Below the pieces are notes generated by a model. It had not been told where the DNA came from. It did no database searches and saw only the letters and a list, made by a program, of their open reading frames with translations. A DNA stretch of 64,000 bases from Gliomastix tumulicola. Taxonomy: Eukaryota > Ascomycota > Sordariomycetes > Hypocreales > Bionectriaceae. A program made the position numbers and the translations under genes. The DNA is taken from positions 2,294,001 to 2,358,000 of the forward strand of contig BCHX01000002.1 in NCBI GenBank assembly GCA_001599755.1, given 5' to 3'. Every line of letters starts with the position of its first letter. The stretch's first letter is position 1. Of the stretch, positions 8,546 through 21,149 are shown piece by piece.

Positions 8546-10982
8546 ATGAGTCGACGAACTTCGGCTCTACACAGCAAGGAGCCGCGCAGAGGTCACAGCC
8601 GTACTCTCCTCGGATGCCTCACATGCCGCCTCCGTCGCGTAAGATGCACACTGGAGCGCCCCGTCTGCCAGAATTGCTGCAGACTATCTCTGCAATGTGC
8701 TGGGTACGACACCAAGTTGAAGTGGCTCTATTATGAAGGCCGAGATGACGGTTGTGGCGTGGCGCTGCAGGATGGGAACGAATCAGATGGGCAACGAGGT
8801 GCTGGGCGAAGGGAGATGTTCAACTGTATGTGCCACTCGATTCTAATTGCTTCACTGGGTATTATTTGACACTAACTGGATCTTTTTAATTCTTTGTAGT
8901 AAGTGAGAGGAGACGCATGTCGCAGTACCTGCTTGAGTGCTTAAGGTCAACCCACCAAGCCCGTGAGATCCAACACTCACTTGACGTGGCTCTGGAGAGC
9001 ATCGAAATTGACTATGTAACTCCGGCCTCTTCGAGCCGCAGCTCGGCCGTTGACGACGATACAACTCGACGCAACGGTCCATTCGGAGTGTTCAGCTCTC
9101 ACTCACCACTACTGCAGCCTGGTACACCAGATTCCTCGCCGCCGAACTCGACAATTCCTCATGAAGAGGACGGTAGGGTGGCCGAGCAGAGTAATATGCT
9201 CTCCCCGGTCCCCTTTGAAACCCCCGACACGACATCTTTGACCTTTGCAAGTACCAAAGAAACAGAAACTAGATTCGTGTCCGCAGAGTCAGCTATATCT
9301 CTTCTGTTCGCGGCAGCAGGATCTATACTGGATGCTTCGGTCGAGCCAGCGGGCCTCGACGATACAGACACAAGATCGTTGCCCTCAAATCTACAAAGGC
9401 TCTCCCATGAGGTTTCTGTCCGAGGCGACAAAAGGGTGGAAGAGCCACAGACGTCATATGCGAACACAGGGGCTCGTCCTCGTGTCGCATCCTCAAATGG
9501 AGGTCAAGCTGCCTCCGGCTTCATCAGCGCAGGTCACCACTATTCACAACCCATCTGGCAGCCTATTTCTCCGCCGGTCGACGCCGCCACGGCAGCTGAG
9601 GTCAAGATGCTGCTGTTGCACTTTGACTCACACTTGGCGGGTCTCCTCTCACCCTGCCCCTTGACTGGTGAGAGCGTTCGTAGCCAGTCTTGTGCCGACG
9701 CAGCTCTGTTATGCTATGGCAAGCTCAGCCTGCTTGGGGATGCAAGCACATATGCGTGTGCGCTGCTATATAGCCTGCTAGGCATGAGTGCTGCCCACAT
9801 GGACTCTGTCTATGGAACCCCTCCAAGTGAACGAGTGGAAGAGGCGATTCTCGACCCAAACAACCACCCAGCTCATATGCATAATACTAGCTCTGGCACA
9901 TACAGAACATCGGCGCTTCGATATATCCACCTCGCTAAGGTGATGCTTGAAAGCACCTCGGATACCTCGCTCTCTAAAGGGACTACCAAGTGCATCCTCA
10001 CTTCACTATTGAATCTCTTCTCCGCCAGAGTAAGTCTGAGACCAAGAGTATTCTACCAAATGATGGTGTGCTGATTATTCGGCAGGCGATTTCAACACAA
10101 GGCTATCCGCTGTCCGATCTTCTGTCTCGCAGCGTTTCTTTCATCTGTAGGACATCCTCGCGTAAAGCTTACTCGCTGGCGAAATCAGAGAAGCTCCTCT
10201 GCCTCGAGTATTTGCTTCTCCAGGAATGTATCTTGGAGGGGCTTCTTTTGTTGCTCTCTCCCAGCTCCTCCCAGCCCCTCACACTTGGCCACATCGAGGC
10301 TGAGCACCTGGATACACCCGAAATTTGGTGGCAATTCGGTATGGTTGAGCCAGGCTTGACTAGCAGCCAAAACAAGCCAGGGGCGACGATATCCGCCACG
10401 GACCTGCATCAAAGAACTGGCTCGCCAGTGCCGCCATCGCTTCTGCGGCTATTTCTTCACAACATACTCATTATACAAAGGCTACAAGAGCGTTCCACCG
10501 GTAGTTCGTCCACTGCCGAAGTTGGAAAGTTGGAGGAGGCGGTATGTGGTTGGCGACCGGACGTGCACGAAGCGGACGACGTCGCCACGCAAACAACAGG
10601 CGATGATGACGACAGCTCCGAAAGCGAGACTGCTAGTGAAGTTGACTGTGACGACGCGGGAGACAGCGAGGTCGATCCTCACATGATTGCCACTCGCCCG
10701 GGACTCATTTCTAGCCTTCTCACCACGGCCTACCACACGACACTGCTTTTGGTATTTTTCTCCTGCACGAGGCCTTCGAGTGCGTTTCTCGTGCGACCTT
10801 TGCAAGAAAAGTTACTCGATCAGCTGGAGGATTATGTAGATGCAGTTGAAAAGGCCGAGGTCAACCTTGGGATAGGAAATGGAATTCGGTGGCCGATGCA
10901 GGTCTTACAGATTCTCAATCCTAGCACAAGATATGCGAGAAGGATAAGGTCACTTTTGGTATACATAAACAATAGAGAATAA
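8546..10982 (+). CDS. Zn2Cys6 transcription factor, Arg81/ArgRII type
   Basis: Nuclear DNA-binding regulator. Exons 8546-8825, 8900-10029 and 10086-10982 give 768 residues. The zinc binuclear cluster lies near residues 24-51 with spacing C-x2-C-x6-C-x6-C-x2-C-x6-C, starting GCLTCRLRRVRC. It is followed by CAGYDTKLKW, the segment typical of the Arg81-like group (GGYD-KLRW). The rest is a long, poorly conserved region with a Fungal_trans_2 fold: ALLYSLLGMSAAHMDS and TSALRYIHLAKVMLE. An acidic stretch near the C-terminal third (DDDSSESETASEVDCDDAGD) could act in activation. The start chosen is ATG 8546, because an upstream in-frame start at 8498 has no ATG. It lies downstream of RidA in the same orientation and is the only regulator here with a complete DNA-binding domain, hence the best candidate for local control. 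Confidence 0.9.
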
Positions 10983-11869
10983 AAGGAACATTAGAGCGAC
11001 GAGTCTATTACTCCGTATTGTATTCCAATACGTTGCCCCTTGAGATTTCTCCCGGATCTTTGCATGAAAATTCACTTAATCATGCACAGAGTGAGCAACA
11101 CGTTGGTATTAGCTTCAACCCGAGTCTTTCGAGTATTGGGAAATCTCAAAGCTTTCCGGGCTGATATAGGTGATATCCAGAAGTTTTTTTTTTTTCATTG
11201 TAAGACTCTAGGCAAGCTGATAGACTTACCCACACCCTTTTGACATTAGACTCTAGCATTGTTCGCATGAATAGAGAAATTATGTGTATCAAGAATGACG
11301 AGTGTTAGATGCACGTCTGAATCCCGCGGCTTCTCTCAATGAGGCGTCGGTGTGGATGTCGGTGTGGCTTGAGAAAAGAGAATTTGGTAGTGGAGGGNGG
11401 GGGNGGGGCTTAACTAAAAAAGATCTTCAACGTCGAGTCTGGACCGTCCAATCGCATTTCTGTTCCTTTTTTTAGGGTTTTTTTTCCCCCTTCCTTGTGT
11501 TCCCCTTTTGATCACCTCCTTTTTGTCTCGAAATTCCAAACTGGCCTCGTAGAGAAAGGGCTGTGGACGTGCGTAGAACGTCCGCGTCGGTTTAGTTCGT
11601 GATTGGGATCAGATCGGCTCGGACTTCGGCATTACATACTGTTGATTGGGACCACAGGATATTCACGATGAGTGCGTGAAGAAATCCCTCTCCGTCGTGA
11701 GAGTTCCTTCCCCCAGAGGGCGTATTGCACCTTCCCCGTCTAAGAACTTTTACAACATTCTAGGAAAGGAAAGCACGATACAAGAGCTTTCCGCGACAGA
11801 TTTCACCCACTGCCTAAGGTTATCTCGCATTTTGAAAATCGCACCTCAAACTCCTCTCCAGCCGATACG
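10983..11869. other. Intergenic with ambiguous bases in a G-rich run
   Basis: Ambiguous bases (n) occur at 11398 and 11404 inside a G run, a sign of uncertain homopolymer length in the assembly. T-rich tracts lie at 11184-11196 and 11467-11489. The segment from about 11520 is probably the leader of the next gene. No gene is recognised. Confidence 0.5.
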
Positions 11870-13092
11870 ATGGTAGTACCACCGATAGAGGATTTCCCCC
11901 AGATGTGGGAGCGTCCGTGTGCTACCTACCTCTTCGAAATCCTGAACAGTCTAGAGGTAAAACCCCCAACCTGGAGCCACAAGCGTCGACGATCCGACAT
12001 CGTCGACCAGCAGATCGCACTTGCGGCCCAAAAAAAGGGCGAGGTCACTCGGTACCTGGCTTCGGTCATCAAGAGCCCCCTTGCCTGGATTGAGGATGAG
12101 GCCCAGCGAGAAGACATTTGGGAGCTCGCTAGCAGGCGCATGTCGGAGCGCTGTGGACGGACGGCCATGGGCGACATTGTGCGTTCGTGGCCCTTTGGCG
12201 GCGGCGGCGAGGAGGGCGAACTGCTGGCGCAGAACAGTCCGCAGTTCGAGCTCATGATTAGGGAGCCCGCGCTGACGGGAGACTCCCTTGGATTCAAGAC
12301 CTGGGGATCATCGTACGTCCTGGCGCAGCAGCTGCCGCGCCTGGCTACCACGTCGCTCTTCCGATTGTTTGACGAGTCACTCGGCCAGCCTAGGCCTGAC
12401 GTCCTGGAGCTCGGCTCGGGAACGGGACTGCTGGGCCTGGCTGCTGCGGCGCTATGGAGGGTCCCCGTTGCCCTGAGCGATCTGCCAAATATCGTACCCA
12501 ACCTCAAAGCCAACTCCGACAAGAATGCGAGCTTGATTGAGGCTAGGGGCGGATCACTTCAGGTTGGGTGCCTTACTTGGGGCGGGACTGATGACGACGA
12601 GGTTGATCCGGAGCTGTTTGGCCGTCCTTTTCAATTCAAGGTTTGTGCACTTCCATTCTGCCTGGTGGCGACCTGCCCCTTCCCACTACCACTTCTCAGC
12701 TGAACGTCGTGGCCCCCATTGTTTCCCTCTCTGGGATGCTTGGTGTCATGTGCGTCCTTGATGGCTATGACTATTGGCTGACAACATATGACTGGCTTTA
12801 GATTGTCCTTGCCGCTGACCCCTTGTACGACGACGAGCATCCGGCCCTTCTAGCCGCAGCGATCGCACAGCACCTGAGCCTAGACTCAGAAGCCCGTGCT
12901 GTGGTCATGGTACCTCAGCGCGACGACACCACCAAACGTTTGATCCATGCATTCAAAGCTACCATGCTGAGCCTGCAGCCCCCGCTGGCTTGCTGCGAGG
13001 AGGAGTACCTTGCGGGACAGGACGACTGGGTAGAGGACGAGGAGGAGGGGCGTGTCAGATGCTGGCTGGGCGTATTTTCGCGGGAATGGTGA
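11870..13092 (+). CDS. METTL21/Efm2-like SAM-dependent protein methyltransferase
   Basis: Seven-beta-strand methyltransferase of the Methyltransf_16 group, which methylates lysines of translation factors and chaperones. Exons 11870-12640 and 12802-13092 give 353 residues. Visible motifs are LGFKTWGSSYVLAQ near residues 142-155 (the family W-G-S-x-x-LA box before motif I), VLELGSGTGLLGLAAAAL near 178-195 (SAM motif I), and LAADPLYDDEH near 260-270 (post-II D-x-x-Y). The N-terminal 130 residues are a fungal extension as in yeast Efm2. The intron is 161 bp and joins FQFK to IVLAADP, which restores motif post-II. The substrate is unproven; Efm2 methylates elongation factor 2 in yeast, and other members of the group are possible. 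Confidence 0.8.
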
Positions 13093-14983
13093 GGCGGGAG
13101 GCCGAATTAGGGAGGAGAAATGGCCGCGATACGTGAATGAATGACGATATTTGACGACTTGGCCTACGAATGGAGCAATAAAACGACTGGATCTCGAAAT
13201 TGGCATGCATTACACCGCAGTGAGAGTGAGAACAACAGACGAACCGTTACGAATACGAAGCAAGGTCGTGGAGGCACTAGCGGTACAGTCACGGCGGCCA
13301 AGGTGCCTCTCCGACTTCAGACGATCGCTGCTCTGTCATTGGCTGCCTCATTGTGCCAAACCATGGGGTCACCTGTGCTTTACGCACCCCGAGGCCAACA
13401 GGGTCGGTGACAAGTTCTTCCTTGCTGTCATATGACCGAGCAACCTGACGGGCCCTGTGAAAACACGCTTCCCACTGAGTCAAGCGCGGTAAGAGGACGG
13501 TACCGTTTTGGCACTCCCGTTTGCTGGGTACCTCTGGCACACCTCACTTTTTCTTCTCCAGCAGAGACCGCCCTCTGCTTCACCGAGGCTAATGCCGTGC
13601 TGTGTCTCGTGTGCACCGATATCCCTTGCTGACCTTCCTTCCAGTGTACGATTGTCGATCAGGAACCCGGCTTGCTGCGTGTTTCCCTTTATTTTCAGTG
13701 GCTGCGATATGGTGTGGCGGTAGCGGGCGTACGAACTGCCTCGATGCACAGGTTCTGGTAGCAGAGGCGGACTTTCAGGCCTCGTGTGCTTCCTAATTTC
13801 TTCCTTTACAAACCTCCACCCCTCCAACATCGAACCTCATCCTCCAACCTCGTCCTTCTTATATCACGATCTAACACTGAATCAATTCCCACTGCTTCCC
13901 AAACTGCCTCGATAGACGCATCGCAGCAGAATACGAAGCAGGTCACAAGCCTGTAAGTACCACATCACATCACACTTGGTCTTCTGCGAGGGAACCGGTT
14001 CCTCACTTTTTCCTCACCTTCGCCTCACCTCCGTTATCACCTGCTAGCCCGTATCTCTTTTTTTTTTCTGCCACTCATTGCCACACGAACTAACTCTCGT
14101 CATCACCAGCTATCACCACTTTCTTCATCCTGCACCCTATCGCAACGACAGTATAACCCGCCCAGGCCTTATTCAGGCTTTTATCTCGACGCCTCGACAC
14201 GACGAGATCGCCTTTCTGTCACCGTCGTCATTACCGATCTCCAGGTGAGTGACCGTCTCTGATTCGCATCTTTTCTTCCTACCCTCCTGGCCCTGAAGCT
14301 TCCTCTTCCTCGGAGTGATAAGGCGGCCTACAGCGCACGCCCCTCTCCTCAGCCTCTTCGTCATCCTCCCGTTTCCCTTTTGCTTCTGCTCCCACTCCAA
14401 TGTTCTCCTCTTCACCACCCCCCACACTGCACAAGGAACCCAGATGGTCCAGACCCCCAGAGCTCGTTCATTTGTGCCTCAGGTTCGTCACTCCCCGCTC
14501 GACCTCCCTCGAATGCCAATCATCGAGAAATCAGGTTTCGTCAGGTCGCCCAGGCGGCATTTCCCCTGCTAAACTTCCCGGTCCTCCACGAGGAGGCAGC
14601 GGAAGAGAAGGCTATCACAAGAGGGGAGAGAGGGGGGTATGGGGGCAAGGCGGATGGTGTTTGCTCTGTTTCCCTTCACCCTGTCGCGGGAGACGAGTCA
14701 CTCCGTGTCCTCTCGTGCTTTGCTTTTGGCTATTTATAAGTCCTGTATGCTGACGTTCCTCCTACATCTAGACATTCTGACCTATACCTTTCCCCCGCTA
14801 TCACAGATTGCACCCACACTCTTGACATTGCACCCACACTCTTGACATTGCACCACCTCGGGATACGAACGCAGCTACCGAACAAGTTCGCGAATTCACC
14901 TTCTCTCGGATTTGAACCGCTCAAGCATCAACCTGCTACTTCGGTGCAACGAGTCTGCAACGAGTCTCTCGGCCGTAGCCACA
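13093..14983. other. Intergenic and long pyrimidine-rich leader
   Basis: After a 3' region the stretch from about 13790 to 14983 is rich in CT and CACC words, as in long leaders of fungal regulatory genes. A GTAAGT at 13953 could be a 5' UTR splice donor. Two tandem duplications lie close to the next start codon. No ORF here has family character. Confidence 0.4.
14811..14850. repeat. Perfect 20-bp tandem duplication in a leader
   Basis: Bases 14811-14830 and 14831-14850 are identical. A second, 11-bp tandem pair (gcaacgagtct) lies at 14946-14956 and 14957-14967, just 16 bp before the start codon at 14984. Confidence 0.9.
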
Positions 14984-17372
14984 ATGGCTGGCGTTTCCTC
15001 CTACGCGCCAAAGGAGATTGAGTTCGTCCTCAAGTCCATCGTCCAGAAACATAAGCCGGCCTACATCATCGAGGAGTTTGTACGCCGATTCAACAAGACC
15101 TTGAACCAGAACCAAATCCGGTACATCAAGAACAAGTACGGAAAGGATCCTAGCTTCGGGTAAGCAATTCTAAAACAACGGGCCAACCCCTCCTTATATC
15201 GTCTGGCTATGCTGACGTACTGCAGCAGCCCGATGGTCAACTACAAGGGCGGCAACGCGAGAGATCTGAAGAACTTCCGCCGCCAGAAGCTCCAGAAGCG
15301 AAGGCAGAACGAGGCCGACGTCGATGAGAGCACGAGCGAGCACGAGGGAATCGAGCCCCAAGCCTACGGTCCTGTTGCTTCCCTGAACATGGAGGCTCTG
15401 CAGCCCTTCTACCCCAGCCCGCGGCCCACGCTGTCGCCGCGCGGAACTTCGTTCCTGGGCGTTGGTCCCAATACGTTCGACTACTTCCAGCCTCATATGC
15501 TTTTGACCCAGGCAGTTGTCCCCAACACCGAACCACAGCATCTTGGCTCGGTCGAAAGCCTTGTCCCATTTGTCCCCTTCCAGGGAGAGGAGCAGAATGC
15601 TATTGGCCAGGCTCTTGGAGGCCATGGGGTCGGAGCTTCCAATGAAGAGTTGGCTGCTTCCTACAGGTAGGCAATTCCTGCTCAATATTTCCTGGAGCTA
15701 TCAGTATGCTAACTTGATGATCTTTTTCAGCAACAACTACCATAACCTCTTCCCGGCCACAGATGGAGTCGACAATGCTCATCCCCCGAGTGATCAGCCG
15801 TATCAGTTTCTCGGCCAGCCTACCATTGATCCCGAGGCGATAGAGATGGCCCGAATCCTTGCCCTATCAACCCCCCTCGACATGCACGACAGCATCCAAG
15901 GCGTCGGAACCACTCTCAGCAAACTTGCCGCTTCGAATAGCCCCACGACGAAGCCCAACAAGCAGAGTCCCACGACCACACCCAGACGGTCCAATGTCAA
16001 TCCTCGTTCGCAGCCGTCCGCGATGACCGGATCGCCCTCTCGACGAGGCTCCCAGCAGCAGGGACAGGTCAGCGGCTCAGCCGATGGAAATGCCATGGCT
16101 GGAAATCTGAGGGCATCACCTGCCCGGAATCCAAATGTACGTCGGAGGACTTCCTCTGGAGCTGTGTCCGAGCGACGCTCCTCGCGCGCGGAGCGTGTTC
16201 GGAGCACGGCCCATGCTTCACCCCCAAGGATCGAAAAGGTCCGTCGCAATACTGATCCGTGGCATCGACTGCCACCTGGTGTCAAGGCAGTCCGAATGAC
16301 GCGTTCGCCTACCCGATCCCGCCGCTCGGCCCCCTTCCCCCAGCTGCCAAAGCTCTCCATGGCCCAAGATGATCTTGCTCTCTACCGAGACGTTGGACTC
16401 GGCATCAGGCGCGAGACGGCCCCGATGCTGATGAACAGGCGAGCTTCAAAGCTTGAGATCAGATTAAAGGCAAAGTCTGACAACAAGGCCGATAGTGATC
16501 CCGTCTTGTACAACATGGGACCTCCTGGTGCCATCGAGATCGTCGAATCCCCGGTTACCGAAGTGCTCAGTCGCTCGGCCCAGATGCCAACTATCGACCC
16601 CTCGATGATCGAACCTCCTACGGCGAATATGTCCGCAGACGAGCATAATGCCTCCTTCGCAAGCCACTCGAGTGTCAGCCCATCGAAGCCTACCGGCCCA
16701 ATCACGGCCCCTTCGAACGATACCCAATCGGCCGACCAGAGCGAAGCCGTCGATGACATTGGCCTGCAGGCCTTCCTGCAAGAGTGTTGCCAGGATGGCA
16801 CAAACTCAGCTGACTTGTAAATACCATTCTCTTGGCTGTCGTTACTCTGAGGAGCAAAGTCTAAGTGTCTCATTAGGGGCTTTGATGCCACCAATCTCGA
16901 GAATCACGATGACAACACCGACATCTACAACGGCGAGGCGACCGGGGTCCAGGACCAGAGTCATGAGCAACTAGTCCCCGTCTACTTGAGTCCTCAGTCA
17001 GACTTCGGCCTTGACAATGCGCCTTGGGGTATGCCAGATCATCTCCACGAGAATACAGCGACGACACACCCTCTCTACCACGACGGTCACCACGGCCAGG
17101 TATTCGCCGACCAGCAGCTGTTCTTCCCCCAGGACAACACTAATTATGCCGATTTTTCCTTTTTACAGTCCCTCCCTGACCACATCCCCGACTCCTTTGA
17201 GAATCAATTCACGTTGTCAGACCAGGTCGTCCAGACCACGAACAACAACAATAGCGGCGCAGATCAGTACGGCGAATCGTCCACTGACTGGCCGAACGAA
17301 CTCTCGGAACCGCTGGACCCGAAGATGTTTGAGGGGTTCAACGTTGACAGCGGCTTCCCGAGACTAGACTGA
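14984..17372 (+). CDS. Large Ser/Pro-rich fungal protein with helical N-terminal domain, function unknown
   Basis: Exons 14984-15159, 15226-15666, 15731-16816 and 16877-17372 give 732 residues. The only ordered part is the N-terminal 65 or so residues: EIEFVLKSIVQKHKPAYIIEEF and NKTLNQNQIRYIKNKYGKDPSFG. This resembles a homeodomain-like or Clr5-like helical fold, and a basic stretch KNFRRQKLQKRRQ follows. The rest is low-complexity Ser/Pro/Arg/Gln sequence with SPRRGS-like repeats, and an acidic Asn/Gln/Asp-rich C terminus ending GFPRLD, as in transcription activators. I infer a nuclear, possibly DNA-binding protein. The long leader supports a regulated gene. The second exon starts at a tandem CAGCAG acceptor. 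I do not recognise a named gene. Confidence 0.8.
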
Positions 17373-18609
17373 GGGACAATGATTCCCCGGGTAGCCAGGC
17401 TCTGTGCCGGCGCTTTTCTTCTTCCTGTTTTTTTCCTGCGGTTGGACACAGCCATGAGCTCGGTCACACACACACAGACACCAAAAACCACCCAATTCGA
17501 CGACAATGGCCCGCAGATTCACAACCAATCAATCACATAAGGATGCGATGGATCTTCAGACTTGATGGCGAATTCCTGTTTTTTTTTCCATCACTATTTG
17601 ACTTTCAGATTGTTTTGCCGCATAGGCCATGTTCTCATTTTCCAGTTCATTGTTATTCCCCTTTTTTCCTATCTCTCAACGACTTCGCGCGAGAGGAACA
17701 GTCGCCGCGCGAAAAGAAAAAAAAATGCATTGGGCATGGGCCAATCAAGAATGCTTCCTTGCTCCTACGACGACAAAAAATGGAAGCATGCCAAAACGGT
17801 ACGGATGGACTTTGTGTGTGTTGCTATCATTGATGTTGTCTTTTGAGATATCCTGGCTTTTCTTTTTTCTTTCTTCTTTTCTTTTTGGAGCTCTTTGGTC
17901 TATTCCGCGAGGAGTAACGGAACCCGATGAATGGTCCTACTCAGTGCGGCAAGAGAATGTGTATAAGATGTGAACGCACAGAGGATCAGATGTTGTTTGT
18001 CCTTACATGATTGAGAGAGAGAGAGAGAGAGAGAGTGCGATTATCCCGAGATGAGAGGAATATAACCGACCAGATTGACCAGAGGAGGAATGCATTAATA
18101 CAAAGAGACTCACGGCCCCTAACTTGCCTTGCAATGCAGACAGTGAATGATGAACCTCGGTGATTCGACGTAGTCGAGGATGACCACAGGTTGATCCTTC
18201 AATCATCTACGAGGAAATACTGACACAACTCACCTGAGGAAAGCTAACGAGGAAACGAGATGGGCAACGGCAAGCCATCATCGCCACATGAGAAGGCATG
18301 GTGGAAGAAAGACGGCGTATTGCAACATCTCCGGTACTTCAGAAGTGCATGTAAGGGCAAAGGATCAACGTATCCTCGCATAAGCACTTCATTTTTAGTA
18401 GGACCAACATCACGTCCCAAGGCTCAAGCGTTTGGGTGACCAACTATGTCTTATTGCTGTAGATACGTAGAAATATATAGGGCTAAGGGGGTATTGTGAT
18501 AGGCAAGAAAGTAAACAAAATGAGTTCAGAAAATCTTGATCAAAACATCATCAGGTGTCATCATCGTACATCATGAAGAGAAAATGGTCGTGCAAGCGGT
18601 GCTGCCTCC
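17373..18609. other. Intergenic between convergent genes
   Basis: The stretch holds the 3' regions of two convergent genes, several T-rich runs (17578-17588 and 17853-17890) and one GA microsatellite. No gene is recognised. Confidence 0.5.
18013..18035. repeat. (GA)n microsatellite
   Basis: About eleven and a half GA units run without interruption in the gap between convergent genes. Confidence 0.95.
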
Positions 18610-21149
18610 TCAGACAACGATGCTAATGTTTCGCCGTGGGTCGACGTCGTCCACCGAGAAGGAGAAGACGAATCTGAAGAGATCGCGAAGGTAGTTATAC
18701 CGGGATGACGACTTGCTGATAACACCGATGCTCTTGGCTATATCAGCTGCCGCAGCACGCTTGCCCCTGGCAGGGAGAGACTGATATCGGGGAATGATGG
18801 TGTCTGTGAGAACCGAGTTCTTGTATTGCTGCAAGAGAGTCGTATGGTTGGGAAGAGGCCCGAATGCGCCCTGTGGAAGACCCTGAACGAACTTCTGAAG
18901 CGCGGCAGACCCTGACTTGGGGTCAGAAACAGAATCGCGGTTGAAGCCAAGATTCATCGCGGCCCGGAGAACGAGCATCTTAGCCCGAGCAATATTAGGG
19001 TCTTCCGAACTCGCTGTCGTCGTAGCAGTGCTGGAGGTCCTGGCACTGCTGTGGGAGTAGCCCGAGAGATTAGAGGCACTGCTGGACCACCGTCCACCAC
19101 GCCCACTGTCACTACTCGTGCCCAACACCATAATATTTGGCATCTGCGGAGATCGGCTCTCGGGTGACACAGGCGTATCCTCGAACTCCGTGACTGGTGT
19201 TTCGGGGACCGGGGGTGGCTGTTGTTTTCTCGTTCGTTCCTCTTGGTGTCCGCTCTTGATGCTGTCGCGCCTCGAATGAGATGATCGCAGGGACTGGCGG
19301 CTCTCGCGACCCGACTGATCGACTTGCTGTTGCTGCGGGAAGAAGTTCGTCTGATTAGGTCTCGGTGTATTCCTGTCAGGGTGCACCTGTGTCCATCCAT
19401 GCCGGAAGATATCCATCAGATCCCAGCATGCTTGGACGGCCGACGAGAGCAGCTCCTCGTCTGGAGGCCGTCCGTCCCTCTGGTTCTGCCTCAAGCTGAA
19501 GAGCATCTCAGCCAGACTCCAGCAGGCCCGAAGAAGCTGATCGGTCTCCTCTGCCAGATCACTCCTTTGTTTCATCAATCGGTGGCACAGGGTGATGTAA
19601 AAATCCAGTGTCCTCTCGCGGAAAGGCTCTGGGAGATTGCGGCTGTCTTGGGCGCTATAGAGACTACCAGGAACGAGTCAGTACTAGCCAAACACACATA
19701 TTCTTCTCTCATGGGTGTCTTACTGGTTATTCAGCTCGAAGCTCACGCGCAAAACTGAATCGCTGGCTTCATCCTTCCTCTGTCGTATGTCGAACAGAGC
19801 TTGGCAGAAATCACGGCAAAGATCAAGGCTCATTCGTACATTGAGCGAATCTGACTCGTCATCTCGGTAGTCGTAAAGCCGTTGGCACAGCTTCCAGCAA
19901 GTCTTCCAGGCTTTCTCGTGGGCGTCGGGTGTGCCAGAATTGTTGAAAACTCTGGTGCGGTGGATGTAGCTGAGGTTGGCCAAGGTATTGCAAAGAGTCC
20001 AGCATTCCCCAAGGGCAGTGCGCAGTGCGGTTATTTCGTCGTCTTCCTGGGGATAATGCCCGTAGTGGGAGGCATAGTCATCGTCATCATTGTCCTCGGC
20101 TTCCGTTTGTTCATCAATTTCTGCACTTCATGTCAATGCCATTCCCATTATAAGCAATCGGGTCACCCCACTCACTCTCGAGACTGCTGGTGCTGCTAGA
20201 TCGCAGGCGGCTACCGTCGCTGAGCATATCTTGCAGATTTTGCGCCATGGGCGTAGCACTATCAGTGCTGTACCTGACGGGCTTGACATCGGTCGAGAGA
20301 GGCAGATGCGGAGGCTGCTCGTGTTCAGAATCCTCCTATGGCATTGTTAGTTATGGGTTATCCGAGTACCAATGCAGATAATTGAAAGTTCTGTCGTCAC
20401 TCACATCGTGTGAAGTCCCATCGAGACTAGCCTCGTCAGCTTTGGGAGAGTTCCGTTTCGTTTGTTGATCTTGGTGAGAAACAGGATCGGCAGATTTCTA
20501 AGACGGCGAGTACGTCAGCCTACATATCACACAGATGGATGTGGATGAGTTGCGTCAACGAACCCAGCTAGCAAAGCTCTCGGGCGCATGGATCACCGAG
20601 ATGGCCTCCTCGCTCGTCTGCCGCACATTCTCCGGTATATTTGTCGCAAGCATAAGAAGCTAAGTTGTGGTTCTTGTGTCAGCCCAAATGATGAAGGGAT
20701 AGGGAACCGGAAGGTAAATCGAGCTCCGGGTACCAACCTCCGATTGACGACGACGCTCGTTCACATCGATTTGATGTTCTTGTATTCCATCCGTTGCCTC
20801 ATCCTCGATTTCTGTGATCTCGGTCCCGTTCGAGGTAACAGGTGACGGTCCAACGATGTCGCTAGGGCTCATAATGTGCATGCTTTGCGACGAGAATCGA
20901 TGCGCGGATTGAGGTCGCAGAGAAGCTGAGTCGGTGGCTGGAGGAGGTGAAGACCTAGTGAAGCACATTAGAGTGAGTCCAACAAGGAAGGGATTGGTGC
21001 GGCGAGACGAGGGCGCGCATTTGCACTTACACAATCCTCGCAGAGGAGGACCGAGGGCCCTCAAACTCAGATGTAGACATGTCTGACTGGCTCCCGAATG
21101 GAAAGTTGAGGTTTCCAGTGGATGACCGCAACGGTGCTTCTAGAGCCAT
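18610..21149 (-). CDS. Conserved filamentous-fungal protein of unknown function (possibly DUF7624 type)
   Basis: Seven exons on the minus strand (21149-21031, 20954-20738, 20659-20564, 20497-20405, 20335-20176, 20120-19724, 19663-18610) give 711 residues, with frame kept at each join. The N-terminal third is disordered and acidic/Ser-rich. A helical core follows: ALRTALGECWTLCNTLANLS, KTCWKLCQRLYDY, SLDLCRDFCQALFDIR, ITLCHRLMKQ and LRACWSLAEMLFSL, with regularly spaced Cys and Trp. Then come a Ser/Pro/Gln linker and a C-terminal helical domain (NIARAKMLVLRAAMNLGF, RYNYLRDLFRFVFSF). From memory this resembles the family DUF7624, which I cannot confirm. No enzyme motif or membrane segment is seen. 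An alternative acceptor 9 bp into exon 7 would drop three residues. Confidence 0.82.
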
